Positions 1-8,407 of a DNA stretch of 64,000 nucleotides are shown here, piece after piece. The number at the start of each line of letters is the position of its first letter. The first letter of the stretch is position 1. A program made the translations under genes and the position numbers. Under the pieces are notes generated by a model. The model ran no database searches and was not told the DNA's origin. It saw only the letters and a program-made list of their open reading frames with translations. Source of the DNA: Seonamhaeicola sp. S2-3 (GTDB lineage: Bacteria > Bacteroidota > Bacteroidia > Flavobacteriales > Flavobacteriaceae); NCBI RefSeq assembly GCF_001971785.1, contig NZ_CP019389.1, forward strand, positions 2,615,001 through 2,679,000, given 5' to 3'.

Positions 1-20
1 AGTTTTATTTATGTGTATTG

Positions 21-1553
21 TTAAATATTAAAGCTTAATGTTACTGTAATGTTAGAGTTTTTTCTATCTACCGTAGCTTGTGGTGCATCACCAAAATCTA
101 AATGATACAGTTTATTAATAAAAGATCTTTCGGCATAATCATAGGTAAAATCTAGTTTGGTGTTTCCAAAGTTATAACCTAAACCAAAAGAATATCCGTT
201 AAGGTCTCCAACAGTAATGCCATCGGTATAAGGGCTTTCTTCAAAACGGTAGCCTCCTCTAAAACTAAATTGTTTGTGTTTGTATTCTCCACCAAGTCTA
301 TACGTAGAGGCATCTGTAAATGTATTACTAATATTAGCGTTTAGGTCTTGGTAATAAGCATCATTTTCTGGTTTAAATTTGGTGCTACCATAATCTTTTC
401 TAGAATAATCAAAACTTATTAAGCCTTGTTTACCAAAAACGTATGCTAAACTTCCTGTAATTTGAGCAGGTGTTTGTAGTTTGTATTGAGGGTATACGTT
501 TGTAATTTGCGGATAAATTTCTACAAAACCATTATCGCCATCAGTGGCTAAATATTGTGATGTTTCTTCTTCAATAGTATACCAAGTAGGAGAGTCATAA
601 GTTATACCAATTCTAAACTCTGGGGTTAGTTTCATGATACCACCAAGTTGAAAAGAAAAACCATTACCAGTAGTGTTTAAGGCGTTTTCAAACTCTACAT
701 AATTAACTGTTGATCCCGTGTTGTTGTTTTCTTCAAATAATAATGTTGAACGTTGATAGTCTATAAAGTGCGAGTTTAAGTTTAATCCTAAATATAAATT
801 GTCTTCATATTGGGTTGCAATATTAAAAGATACTTTACCATTGTAACCAGTTGCTATATATGAGTAATCGTGCATAAAAGTTCCTGGATCAATATTAGAA
901 GTGTAAATAGTGTTAGCATCATTATCAATATCATCTGGTTCTAGAATAAAAGATTCAAAACCTAAAAAAGCTTGTTGATGTGCAAAACCATAAGTATTTC
1001 CTATATCTCGGTAAGCATCGCTTGGAGATTCGCCTGGGAAAGCTGAAATTTCGTCTAACCTTTTACCATCAGCATAATCGTAAAAATAGCTAGCAATAGA
1101 GTTGCTAAAATTAGGATCGTTTGTATTGTTTGTTCCAAAAGCATACCAGTTGTCGTCATGGTTATTGGTTCTTTCATAAGCTACTGCCAATGAAAATTTT
1201 CTCCATGGTGAATTTGTATTAGAAGCAAAAACAAAAGCAGCTCCTGCTTGGTTTATATCGAAATTAGACTCATTGGTACTACCAGAACCTCCAAAGTAGT
1301 TAGAATTATTCTTAGAATGAACATTTGTGCCAGATATAGAGGCATGACTTCTAATAAAAACTGCAGAACTTGCAGGGTTTAAACTAACGGCACTCATGTC
1401 TCCACCCAAGGCGCCAAAAGCACCACTTAACGCTCTAAAACGAGCTGTACCTTGAATGTTATCTTGAGAATATCGTAGGGCATCTGTTAAATCTTGTGCG
1501 TAAATTGAAGACATAGACAATAAACCTATGACTAGTAAATTTATCTTTTTCAT
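21..1553 (-). CDS. OmpP1/FadL/TodX-family outer-membrane transporter
   Basis: Predicted 510-residue outer-membrane beta-barrel of the OmpP1/FadL/TodX family, which passes hydrophobic compounds such as long-chain fatty acids. The ATG at 1553 is chosen because a clear signal peptide follows (residues 1-20, ending SSIYAQ). The frame stays open 32 codons upstream, but only by running into the tail of the neighbouring gene. After the signal the protein has the family's early glycine-rich segment (GAFGALGGDMSA), then alternating barrel-like strands to an amphipathic C-terminal strand (TVTLSFNI). It lies 22 bases after the lipoprotein gene at 1576-2742 on the same strand, so the two are probably co-transcribed. 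The substrate cannot be told from sequence. Confidence 0.88.
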   Translation of the reverse strand: MKKINLLVIGLLSMSSIYAQDLTDALRYSQDNIQGTARFRALSGAFGALGGDMSAVSLNPASSAVFIRSHASISGTNVHSKNNSNYFGGSGSTNESNFDINQAGAAFVFASNTNSPWRKFSLAVAYERTNNHDDNWYAFGTNNTNDPNFSNSIASYFYDYADGKRLDEISAFPGESPSDAYRDIGNTYGFAHQQAFLGFESFILEPDDIDNDANTIYTSNIDPGTFMHDYSYIATGYNGKVSFNIATQYEDNLYLGLNLNSHFIDYQRSTLLFEENNNTGSTVNYVEFENALNTTGNGFSFQLGGIMKLTPEFRIGITYDSPTWYTIEEETSQYLATDGDNGFVEIYPQITNVYPQYKLQTPAQITGSLAYVFGKQGLISFDYSRKDYGSTKFKPENDAYYQDLNANISNTFTDASTYRLGGEYKHKQFSFRGGYRFEESPYTDGITVGDLNGYSFGLGYNFGNTKLDFTYDYAERSFINKLYHLDFGDAPQATVDRKNSNITVTLSFNI

Positions 1554-1575
1554 GTGTAATTTTTTTGTTTTTAGA

Positions 1576-2742
1576 TTATCGACGTCTACCACTAGAAGAA
1601 CTTCTGCTACCAGATGAGCTTCTACTGCTGCTTGAAGACCTAGATACACCAGAACTAGAACTTCTACTACTAGAAGAACTGTAAGATCTACTAGATGACG
1701 AAGATGAAGGTGTTGAATAAGATCTTCTTGACGAACGATTATATGTAGGTTTTTTATAAGTACTATAACTTCTAGTTTTAGATGCTGATCTACTAGTTGA
1801 ATTAGACGACGGTGTTCTAGATACTGTTGATGTTCTTCCTTGTGAGCTACTGTATCTACTTACAGTACTAGATCCTGTAGATCTTCTGGTACTGTAACTA
1901 TTGGTAGAATTTCTATTTACAGTACTAATGCGAGAGGTGTTACTAGTTATGCCTCTACTAGATGTACTAGATACACTACTTCTACGTGCTGTATTATATT
2001 TTGAGGTTGCACTATTTGTATTAGATATAGAGCTTCTTCTAGAGGATGTATAAGTGTTTCTGCTAGAAGCACCAGAATAATAACTGCCTCTTCTGCTTGA
2101 GTTGTAAGCTAAACCACGATTATTGTAGTATCTATTTCCGTAATAACCACCATAGTAGCTATAAGGGTATCTATATCTCCATGGGTTGTAAGCCCAACCT
2201 CCGTAGTATCCACCGTAAAATGGCGAGTACCATGGGTCATAGTAACCCCAACTATTCCAGCTATTCCACCCAAAATACCAATCGTAATTACTCCATCCCC
2301 ATCCCCATCTAGAGTAAGGTCTATGCCATCCCCATCCCCAGTTGTTCCAACCCCAATCAGAGTGGATGTTTATGGTTACAGAATTACTGTTTTGACCCCA
2401 ACCAGCATAACCTTGATAGTCATTATATATGGTGTCATTAGTAGCATAATTGTCAGATTCATAAGAATCTATGTCAGTAAAAATAGATTCGTCTTCCATT
2501 AATAATTCAGACTGTAAAGATTTATTTCTAAAGTAGTTTTTGTAGTAATTACTGTTAGATTGATTAGGCACTTCAACAACTGTTTCTGTAGGTGTATTAG
2601 TTACCACTATTTGAGAATCGCCATAAATACCATCATCATCTACACCAACGTATTGATAAGAACCACATGATACTAGGCCAAACATTAAACCTATTAAGGC
2701 TATGAATGACACTTTTTTATTTGAGTAGTTATTTAAGCGCAT
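1576..2742 (-). CDS. Ser/Arg-rich, Tyr/Trp-rich lipoprotein of unknown function
   Basis: A 388-residue predicted lipoprotein. The signal is followed by a lipobox (FGLVSC, Cys26). The middle, about residues 115-215, is extremely rich in Gly, Trp, Tyr and Asn. The C-terminal 170 residues are almost entirely Ser, Arg, Thr and Tyr and end RSSSSGRRR. There is no catalytic motif. The composition suggests a disordered, basic, surface-attached protein, perhaps binding polyanions or cell wall; this is inference. Similar proteins are often labelled 'vitellogenin-like' in flavobacterial genomes only because of the Ser-rich tail. It is the first gene of a probable two-gene unit with the downstream porin and is divergent from proS. 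Confidence 0.75.
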   Translation of the reverse strand: MRLNNYSNKKVSFIALIGLMFGLVSCGSYQYVGVDDDGIYGDSQIVVTNTPTETVVEVPNQSNSNYYKNYFRNKSLQSELLMEDESIFTDIDSYESDNYATNDTIYNDYQGYAGWGQNSNSVTINIHSDWGWNNWGWGWHRPYSRWGWGWSNYDWYFGWNSWNSWGYYDPWYSPFYGGYYGGWAYNPWRYRYPYSYYGGYYGNRYYNNRGLAYNSSRRGSYYSGASSRNTYTSSRRSSISNTNSATSKYNTARRSSVSSTSSRGITSNTSRISTVNRNSTNSYSTRRSTGSSTVSRYSSSQGRTSTVSRTPSSNSTSRSASKTRSYSTYKKPTYNRSSRRSYSTPSSSSSSRSYSSSSSRSSSSGVSRSSSSSRSSSGSRSSSSGRRR

Positions 2743-2770
2743 ATCTATAAGATTTTATTGTTGGACATAA

Positions 2771-2778
2771 CAAAAATA
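2771..2778 (-). promoter_or_regulatory. Probable -7 box for the lipoprotein/porin unit
   Basis: On the minus strand this reads TATTTTTG, a perfect match to the Bacteroidota -7 consensus TAnnTTTG, 29 bases upstream of the lipoprotein ATG. No clear TTG -33 element is seen at the ideal spacing. Confidence 0.45.
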
Positions 2779-2841
2779 GTTAGTTTTGTTGAACTATTTT
2801 TTTATTTAACATAGTCACAATATTTGTGCCAAAACTTTTAT

Positions 2842-4320
2842 ATGAGTAAAAAACTTACTAGTAGAGCAGAAGATTATTCTAAATGGTATAACGAATTAGT
2901 TGTAAAAGCAGACTTAGCGGAGAATTCGGCAGTTAGAGGTTGTATGGTAATTAAACCTTATGGTTATGCTATTTGGGAAAAAATGCAAGCAGAATTAGAT
3001 AGAATGTTTAAAGAAACGGGGCATCAAAATGCATATTTTCCGCTTTTTGTACCCAAAAGTTTGTTTGAAGCAGAAGAAAAAAATGCCGAAGGATTTGCAA
3101 AAGAATGTGCTGTTGTAACACATTATAGGTTGCAAAATGATCCAGATAAACCAGGTAAATTAAGAGTAGATCCAGAGGCCAAATTAGAAGAAGAGCTTGT
3201 AGTAAGACCAACCAGTGAAGCTATTATTTGGAATACCTATAGAAATTGGATTCAATCTTACAGAGATTTACCAATATTAGTAAACCAATGGGCAAACGTA
3301 GTGCGTTGGGAAATGCGTACACGTTTATTTTTACGTACAGCAGAGTTTTTATGGCAAGAAGGCCACACAGCACATGAAACTAAGGCAGAGGCAATAGCGG
3401 AAACCAAACAAATGAATAACGTTTATGCTACTTTTGTAGAGAACTTTATGGCTATACCAGTTATACAAGGTGTAAAAACTGAAAGCGAACGTTTTGCAGG
3501 AGCAGAAGATACCTATTGTATTGAAGCTTTAATGCAAGATGGAAAAGCATTACAAGCAGGTACATCACACTTTTTAGGGCAGAATTTTGCTAAAGCTTTT
3601 GATGTTAAGTTTGCCAACAAAGAAGGAAAACAAGATTATGTTTGGGCAACATCTTGGGGAGTTTCTACAAGATTAATGGGCGCTCTTATTATGACCCATA
3701 GTGATGATAACGGATTAGTATTACCACCAAACCTAGCACCTTATCAAGTAGTTATTGTGCCTATTTACAGAAATGAAGAGCAATTTGAAGCTATAAGTAA
3801 AGTAGCAGAAGATATTATAAGTGATTTAAGAGAAAGAAATATTTCTGTTAAGTTTGATAAACGAGATACTTTGCGTCCAGGAGCAAAATTTGCACAACAT
3901 GAATTACAAGGAGTACCTTTACGTATAGCAATAGGGCCAAAAGATTTAGAAGATGAAACCGTTGAAGTAGCCAGAAGAGATACCTTAACTAAACAAACCG
4001 TAATTTTAGATAGAATAAGTGTTGTTGTAGAAGACTTACTAGAAGAAATTCAAAAAAACCTATTTAATAAAGCATTAGAGTTTAGAAATAACCATATAAC
4101 TAAGGTAGATACTTTTGAAGAGTTTAAAAAGGTATTAGATAGTAAAGGAGGCTTTATATCGGCACATTGGGATGGAACTAGTGAAACCGAAGAAAAAATA
4201 AAAGAGCTAACAAAAGCAACAATTAGATGTATTCCATTAGATATGGAAGCAGAAGACGGTGTTTGTGTGTATTCTGGCAAGCCTTCAAAACGTAGGGTTT
4301 TATTTGCAAAAGCGTACTAG
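2842..4320 (+). CDS. proS: Prolyl-tRNA synthetase (archaeal/eukaryotic type)
   Basis: Charges tRNA-Pro with proline in the cytoplasm. At 492 residues, and lacking the large editing insertion of classical bacterial ProRS, it belongs to the shorter 'type 3' form common in Bacteroidota. The class II core is visible: motif 2-like RWEMRTR with a nearby [10 protein letters not shown], the [14 protein letters not shown] segment, and motif 3 around [17 protein letters not shown]. An anticodon-binding domain follows (VVIVPIYRN onward), then the C-terminal zinc-like domain ending FAKAY. The ATG at 2842 is preferred over a TTG at 2824 because [16 protein letters not shown] is the usual N-terminus. It is transcribed divergently from the lipoprotein gene. 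Confidence 0.97.
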   Translation: MSKKLTSRAEDYSKWYNELVVKADLAENSAVRGCMVIKPYGYAIWEKMQAELDRMFKETGHQNAYFPLFVPKSLFEAEEKNAEGFAKECAVVTHYRLQNDPDKPGKLRVDPEAKLEEELVVRPTSEAIIWNTYRNWIQSYRDLPILVNQWANVVRWEMRTRLFLRTAEFLWQEGHTAHETKAEAIAETKQMNNVYATFVENFMAIPVIQGVKTESERFAGAEDTYCIEALMQDGKALQAGTSHFLGQNFAKAFDVKFANKEGKQDYVWATSWGVSTRLMGALIMTHSDDNGLVLPPNLAPYQVVIVPIYRNEEQFEAISKVAEDIISDLRERNISVKFDKRDTLRPGAKFAQHELQGVPLRIAIGPKDLEDETVEVARRDTLTKQTVILDRISVVVEDLLEEIQKNLFNKALEFRNNHITKVDTFEEFKKVLDSKGGFISAHWDGTSETEEKIKELTKATIRCIPLDMEAEDGVCVYSGKPSKRRVLFAKAY

Positions 4321-4353
4321 TTTAAATTTTTTTTAAAAAAAATTGAATAAGTA

Positions 4354-4383
4354 TTGCAACATTTAAAAATAGTTGTATTTTTG
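4354..4383 (+). promoter_or_regulatory. Promoter of tRNA-Glu / rpsT
   Basis: TTG at 4354-4356 and TATTTTTG at 4376-4383 are separated by exactly 19 bases, matching the Bacteroidota housekeeping promoter (TTG-N19-TAnnTTTG). It sits about 50 bases before tRNA-Glu. Confidence 0.8.
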
Positions 4384-4433
4384 CATCCGCAATCACGAAT
4401 TGCAAGTTCATTAAATAAATGAGATAACCAAAT

Positions 4434-4505
4434 GGCCCGTTCGTCTATCGGCTAGGACGCCAGGTTTTCATCCTGGTAAGAGGGGTTCGATTCCCCTACG
4501 GGCTA
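4434..4505 (+). tRNA. tRNA-Glu (anticodon TTC)
   Basis: A 72-nt cloverleaf. The acceptor arm GGCCCGT pairs with ACGGGCT (one G-T pair at the end). The anticodon stem CCAGG/CCTGG holds loop TTTTCAT with anticodon TTC at 4467-4469. The T arm contains GGTTCGATTCC. The 3' CCA is not encoded. It lies 23 bases before rpsT and probably shares its transcript. Confidence 0.97.
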
Positions 4506-4528
4506 CAATTTTTTAATAAAAAAAGCAA

Positions 4529-4780
4529 ATGGCAAATCATAAGTCAGCATTAAAAAGAATAAGAAGTAACGAAGCTAAACGTGTTTTAAATAGATATCAA
4601 CACAAAACTACACGTAGCGCTATTAAAAAGTTACGTGAGTTAACAGATAAAAAAGAAGCAGAGGCTTTATATCCTCAAGTTGTTTCTATGTTAGATAAAT
4701 TAGCTAAGAAAAATGTTATTCATGCTAATAAAGCAGCGAACCTAAAATCTGGTTTAGCTAAGCATGTAGCTGCTTTGTAG
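4529..4780 (+). CDS. rpsT: 30S ribosomal protein S20
   Basis: Small basic protein of 83 residues that binds 16S rRNA during assembly of the 30S subunit. The N-terminus [19 protein letters not shown] is the S20 signature, and the C-terminal helix ([17 protein letters not shown]) is the conserved end. Length is normal for the family. The gene follows tRNA-Glu closely and is followed by a strong terminator at 4808-4834, so tRNA and rpsT form one short unit. Confidence 0.98.
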   Translation: MANHKSALKRIRSNEAKRVLNRYQHKTTRSAIKKLRELTDKKEAEALYPQVVSMLDKLAKKNVIHANKAANLKSGLAKHVAAL

Positions 4781-4807
4781 AACAAGCCAAAAAAGAATAT
4801 TATAAGA

Positions 4808-4834
4808 GCCTTTCTGAAAAGAAAGGCTTTTTTT
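4808..4834 (+). terminator. Rho-independent terminator after rpsT
   Basis: Perfect 8-bp stem GCCTTTCT / AGAAAGGC with a GAAA tetraloop, followed by seven T residues (4828-4834). Confidence 0.9.
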
Positions 4835-4932
4835 ATGTGTTGATTTTATTTAAGTATTAGTCACCTATAACAAGTTGTTACAGATTATAATAATTTTAAA
4901 GGATCAAGTCCAAAATCTGGGTTTTTACCATT

Positions 4933-5868
4933 TTAAGAATATAATTTAATCAAGCGATATAAGAAGTATTCCGTATTCCTGACTCCCCTAAATTGAGATC
5001 TAAAAGCCTTTACTTTGGCATTAAAGGATTCAGCTGAAGCATTAGTACTTCTGTTTATAAAATAGTTGAGTACAGAGCGGTAATTTAAAGTAATACTATT
5101 GGCTACCGTTTGGAAGCTCTTAAATCCTGACTCCTCTACATCTTTGTACCAGTGGGCTAGTTTGGTGTAAGCTACTTTAATATCTATGGCTTGGTTAAAA
5201 ATATTCCTCAAGCCTTGAACAAGTCCATAAGCTTTCTTTAATTCTGGGTATTCATTAAACAATATCTGTCCCCTCTCTTTCTGATTTGGAGTCCATTTAT
5301 CTGGGGATTTATACAGTAGATATCTACTCCTGGCCAGGAGTTGTTTTGAGCTATCACCATTAGAAAAAGTTACAGGTTTAAATTCTTTGTCGGCAGCTCT
5401 AGATAGCTTTATCTGTTCATTTTCTTGATCCAAAGCTTCCCATCGGTATTTGATACGAAGATCTTGGAGCGCCTCTATTGCCAGCTTCTGTACATGGAAC
5501 CTGTCTGTTACTTGGATGGCTTTCGGGAAACATTTAGTGGAGATCGTTTTCATAGAGTTAGCCATGTCTAAGGTGATCTCTTTCACTTTAGCACGCTTCT
5601 TTGCTGGGATCTTCAAGAGTTGTTCGATAATAGGCTCCACTTTAGTTCCGTGGAATATCCCAACTAAAGCCCCTTTCTTTCCTTTGGCCTTCTTATTGGT
5701 AATGATGGTATAGAGCTCTCCCTTGGACAGCGCTGTCTCATCAATGGATAAATAAGAACCTAAGTTTTCAGGGAAAACAAGCCACTGTTTAGCATGACTC
5801 TTATGCTCCCATTGCTTAAAATCACTTAAGTGATCCTTATAATGTCTTTGAAGCCTTTTTCCGGACAT
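4933..5868 (-). CDS. ISL3-type DDE transposase, main domain (IS copy 1)
   Basis: A 311-residue transposase catalytic protein. The DDE residues are likely the Asp in LSIDETAL, the Asp in TLDMANSM or VTDRFHVQ, and the Glu in STNASAESFNAKVKAF. This spacing and the LLARSRYLLYKSPDKWTPNQ segment are typical of ISL3-family DDE domains. The first ATG in frame is at 5868, but the frame is open upstream to 5925. It overlaps the end of the upstream frame, so the true product may be a frameshift fusion. It differs from copy 2 by one residue (Lys instead of Arg in ALSKGEL). Confidence 0.92.
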   Translation of the reverse strand: MSGKRLQRHYKDHLSDFKQWEHKSHAKQWLVFPENLGSYLSIDETALSKGELYTIITNKKAKGKKGALVGIFHGTKVEPIIEQLLKIPAKKRAKVKEITLDMANSMKTISTKCFPKAIQVTDRFHVQKLAIEALQDLRIKYRWEALDQENEQIKLSRAADKEFKPVTFSNGDSSKQLLARSRYLLYKSPDKWTPNQKERGQILFNEYPELKKAYGLVQGLRNIFNQAIDIKVAYTKLAHWYKDVEESGFKSFQTVANSITLNYRSVLNYFINRSTNASAESFNAKVKAFRSQFRGVRNTEYFLYRLIKLYS

Positions 5869-5911
5869 ACCATACTGGTGCCCAAGTTGTTGGCTGCTCA
5901 GAGCAGTATTA

Positions 5912-6298
5912 TCAGTCGATTTCTTTTAAAAAAGCAGCAAACTCTTTTGATATTCGAGTTCCCTGTGCAATAAATTCATCCCATTCACGACTTACTTTAA
6001 TCCTCTTTTTATCAAGTAGAACGTCCCAACGCCTTCGTTTAAGATTTAATGATAGTAGATTGTCTCGAACGGGATAATCCTCGATTATTCGAGGCTCCAT
6101 GAAGCCACTGGCTTTATACTTGCAATCCTTGTACTTAGATGGTATTTGTTTTTTCTCCTCCAAATATATCGTTAGACGGTTCTCATATAAAACATGCTTT
6201 ATAGGCTTCTTATCGAATCCAACAATATCAAAATACTCTAATATTCCTTCTGGTAATATTAAACTTAACAAGGATAACTCAGTGTCTTTATTCATCAA
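5912..6298 (-). CDS. ISAon1-type transposase N-terminal region (IS copy 1)
   Basis: A 128-residue protein encoded at the 5' end of the IS. It resembles the N-terminal, probably DNA-end-binding, part of ISL3-type transposases, and the Arg/Lys-rich block LNLKRRRWDVLLDKKRIKV suits such a role. It ends FAAFLKEID-stop just after a T6A4 run (on the minus strand). The transposase frame opens at 5925, one base out of register, so both frames overlap from 5925 to 5912. It is identical to the copy at 29375-29761. Confidence 0.85.
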   Translation of the reverse strand: MMNKDTELSLLSLILPEGILEYFDIVGFDKKPIKHVLYENRLTIYLEEKKQIPSKYKDCKYKASGFMEPRIIEDYPVRDNLLSLNLKRRRWDVLLDKKRIKVSREWDEFIAQGTRISKEFAAFLKEID

Positions 6299-6396
6299 TA
6301 TAATTTAAAGTACAAAGAAAATTATTTTTCTCTTTAGACCCAACTTTTGAGATTGATCCAAAACTTTTTCTGCCATATTAGTGACAATTTTGCAGA

Positions 6397-7545
6397 ATGA
6401 AAAAGATATCAAACTTAGGCGTTTTTACCATACTATTAGTTAGTAGTTTAACTATTATGGTTGGCTCAGTTATAGCCCCTTCATTATCAGCTATTGTACA
6501 TAATGTAAATTTTGGTTTTTCACCAGGTTGGTTAATTACCTTACCATCGTTAGGAGTAGTTTTATTTGCCCCTCTAATAGGTAGGTTGTTACCAAAATTA
6601 GGTGTTTTAAAAATGTTGTGTTTAGGCCTAATTCCGTATGCTATTTTAGGGTTTTTGGGAGCCTTCATTTCAAATGATTATTTGCTAATTATAGATAGAG
6701 TCCTTTTAGGAGGAGCAACGGTGGCGGTTCAGGTTGCTGCTACAGCTTACATTGCTAATTGTTTCTCAGGAGAAAAAAGGATGAAAATTATTGCTTGGCA
6801 AGGCATGAGTATTGAACTTGGGGGTGTTGTTTTTCTCGCTATTGGTGGGGTTTTAGGTGAAATTAACTGGGAATTTCCGTTTTACATATATCTTATAGCT
6901 TTGTTGTGCTTATTACTAGTGGCTAAAACATTGCCAAAACCTGAGTTTAACACTAAAGACCAAACAAAAATATTGAGACAAAAAAATAAAAATAATCCTA
7001 AAGTACAACTTATTTTTATCGCCTCATTATTAGCTATGATGTTGTTTTTTGTAAGTTTTGTAACCTTGCCATTGTATTTGCCAAAAACTTTTAGGTTTAA
7101 TGAATCTCAAACGGGTTATTTAATGGCATTAATTTCTGTGGTTGCTATTATAACAGCTAGCCAAATGCCTAAAATGATAAAGTTTTTGGGTGATGGTAAA
7201 ACGGTGGTACTTGGTTTTATGTTTTTTATGTTAGGCTATTTAGTTTTAGCTATAACAAATAATGCCGTTTTTTTAGTATTTATAGTGATTTTTATTGGTA
7301 TTGGATTTGGGTTTACTATTCCTCTATTAAATCATATGATGGTTGAAGCTAGTACACCGCAAAATCAGGGTAAAAATTTAGGGCTTTTCTCTATGGGGGT
7401 TTTTGGAGGGCAGTTTCTTTCCACTTTTATAGAATATGTTTCAAATAATCATATAGTTATATATGGAGTAGCTACGACTTTAGCTCTTGTTATTACATGT
7501 GTAATGTATGTGATGTTTCAAAATCTTTCTTACAGCCAAAATTAA
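6397..7545 (+). CDS. Major facilitator superfamily transporter
   Basis: A 382-residue inner-membrane MFS permease with about 12 hydrophobic segments. The loop after TM2 (LIGRLLPKLG) is a form of MFS motif A, and the basic central loop around residues 185-205 (TKDQTKILRQKNKNNPKVQ) divides the two halves. Substrate is unknown; drug/proton antiport is a common role for this type. It is followed 45 bases downstream by an AraC-type regulator on the same strand, a frequent transporter-regulator pairing. The right end of IS copy 1 lies only 37 bases upstream, so its native upstream control region may have been displaced. Confidence 0.85.
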   Translation: MKKISNLGVFTILLVSSLTIMVGSVIAPSLSAIVHNVNFGFSPGWLITLPSLGVVLFAPLIGRLLPKLGVLKMLCLGLIPYAILGFLGAFISNDYLLIIDRVLLGGATVAVQVAATAYIANCFSGEKRMKIIAWQGMSIELGGVVFLAIGGVLGEINWEFPFYIYLIALLCLLLVAKTLPKPEFNTKDQTKILRQKNKNNPKVQLIFIASLLAMMLFFVSFVTLPLYLPKTFRFNESQTGYLMALISVVAIITASQMPKMIKFLGDGKTVVLGFMFFMLGYLVLAITNNAVFLVFIVIFIGIGFGFTIPLLNHMMVEASTPQNQGKNLGLFSMGVFGGQFLSTFIEYVSNNHIVIYGVATTLALVITCVMYVMFQNLSYSQN

Positions 7546-7590
7546 TTAATTTCTTCTTACTTTTGAGATATACTTCTGAAGTAAAAGAGT

Positions 7591-8343
7591 GTGGCAAATT
7601 GGAGAAATAAAATACAAATTGATGAAAATTTTGAAAGAGATTTAGCATTGCTTTCTGGTAATTCAATGGGTATTTATTTTCAATTTGAAGGAATTCATAA
7701 AATGATTATTCATTTTAAACCCTTAAATGAAGTGTTTTCTGAAGAAGTATTCAAAACTGATAGTGGGGTTTTGGTGAATTTTGAACGAGATTTAATTGAT
7801 GAAGATGATATTGAATATGCGCTAGATGTAATGTCGTTATTTAATAAATATCCCCAATTTGTTTTAACAGAAGGAGGGGAGATTGCTAAGGTTCAACAAG
7901 TAATTCATTTGTTAAAAACTGAATTTTGTAATGAAGAGGCATCATATATTATGCTTAAAACTTTATTGAAGGTTTTGTTGTTACATTTAATAAGGCATCA
8001 AAATAATAATTTTTTAGAGCAGGATTTACATCAAAAGCGCGTATTTAAATTTTTAGAGTTAATGGAAACCCATTTTTTAAATGAAACGAGTGCTGAATTT
8101 TATGCCAATACTATAGGGATTAGTGTAAAACGGTTAAATCAAATTTTAAAAGAGAAATTAAATCTTACGGCCAAACAAATCATTAACCAACGGCAGATTA
8201 CAGAAGCTAAACGTATACTTGTTAAAAGTGAAATGACAGCTAAGGAATTAGCTTTTAAATTAGGGTTTGATTCTATAAGTAGTTTCTCAAGGTTTTTTAA
8301 GAAGCATGTGGGGCTTAGTCCTTCAGATTTTAAGAAACACTAA
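7591..8343 (+). CDS. AraC-family transcriptional regulator
   Basis: A 250-residue regulator with a C-terminal AraC DNA-binding domain: first helix-turn-helix around SAEFYANTIGISVKRLNQILKE, second around TAKELAFKLGFDSISSFSRF, ending KKHVGLSPSDFKKH. The N-terminal 150 residues form a cupin-like sensing region without a recognisable ligand motif. The start is GTG at 7591, supported by its position just after the MFS gene and by the lack of a better ATG before conserved sequence. It probably controls the adjacent MFS gene (inference from context). Confidence 0.9.
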   Translation: MANWRNKIQIDENFERDLALLSGNSMGIYFQFEGIHKMIIHFKPLNEVFSEEVFKTDSGVLVNFERDLIDEDDIEYALDVMSLFNKYPQFVLTEGGEIAKVQQVIHLLKTEFCNEEASYIMLKTLLKVLLLHLIRHQNNNFLEQDLHQKRVFKFLELMETHFLNETSAEFYANTIGISVKRLNQILKEKLNLTAKQIINQRQITEAKRILVKSEMTAKELAFKLGFDSISSFSRFFKKHVGLSPSDFKKH

Positions 8344-8351
8344 TTTATATT

Positions 8352-8385
8352 AAAAAAGCCTTAACGGTGTTGTTAAGGCTTTTTC
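8352..8385. terminator. Bidirectional terminator between AraC gene and rho
   Basis: A 13-bp stem (AAAAAGCCTTAAC / GTTAAGGCTTTTT) with a six-base loop, flanked by A and T runs. It can serve the plus-strand AraC gene and the minus-strand rho gene, which converge here. Confidence 0.85.
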
Positions 8386-8407
8386 TGGTTTAGTTTAGTT
8401 AGTAAAG

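Larger units (their letters stand above)
4901..6359 (-). mobile_element. ISL3-like (ISAon1-type) insertion sequence, copy 1
   Basis: A complete 1459-bp element bounded by imperfect terminal inverted repeats of about 24 bp (4901-4924 and 6336-6359; both begin GGATCAA reading inwards, about 18 of 24 matching). It carries a short upstream frame (5912-6298) and a DDE transposase frame (4933-5868). The boundaries are exact because a second copy lies at 28364-29822; I count four base differences between them (5545, 5560, 5575, 5723). The 8-bp flanks ATTTTAAA and AAAACTTT do not match, so no target duplication remains. It lies between the rpsT terminator and the MFS gene. Confidence 0.93.

Noticed and set aside
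1576-2100. Tandem DNA repeat or CRISPR-like array in the TCTACT/AGAAGA-rich stretch
   Set aside because: Units are irregular in length and spacing, no spacers exist, and the pattern follows Ser/Arg codons of an intact reading frame.
4893-6367. Target-site duplication for IS copy 1
   Set aside because: The flanking octamers ATTTTAAA and AAAACTTT do not match, and shifting the ends is ruled out by comparison with copy 2.
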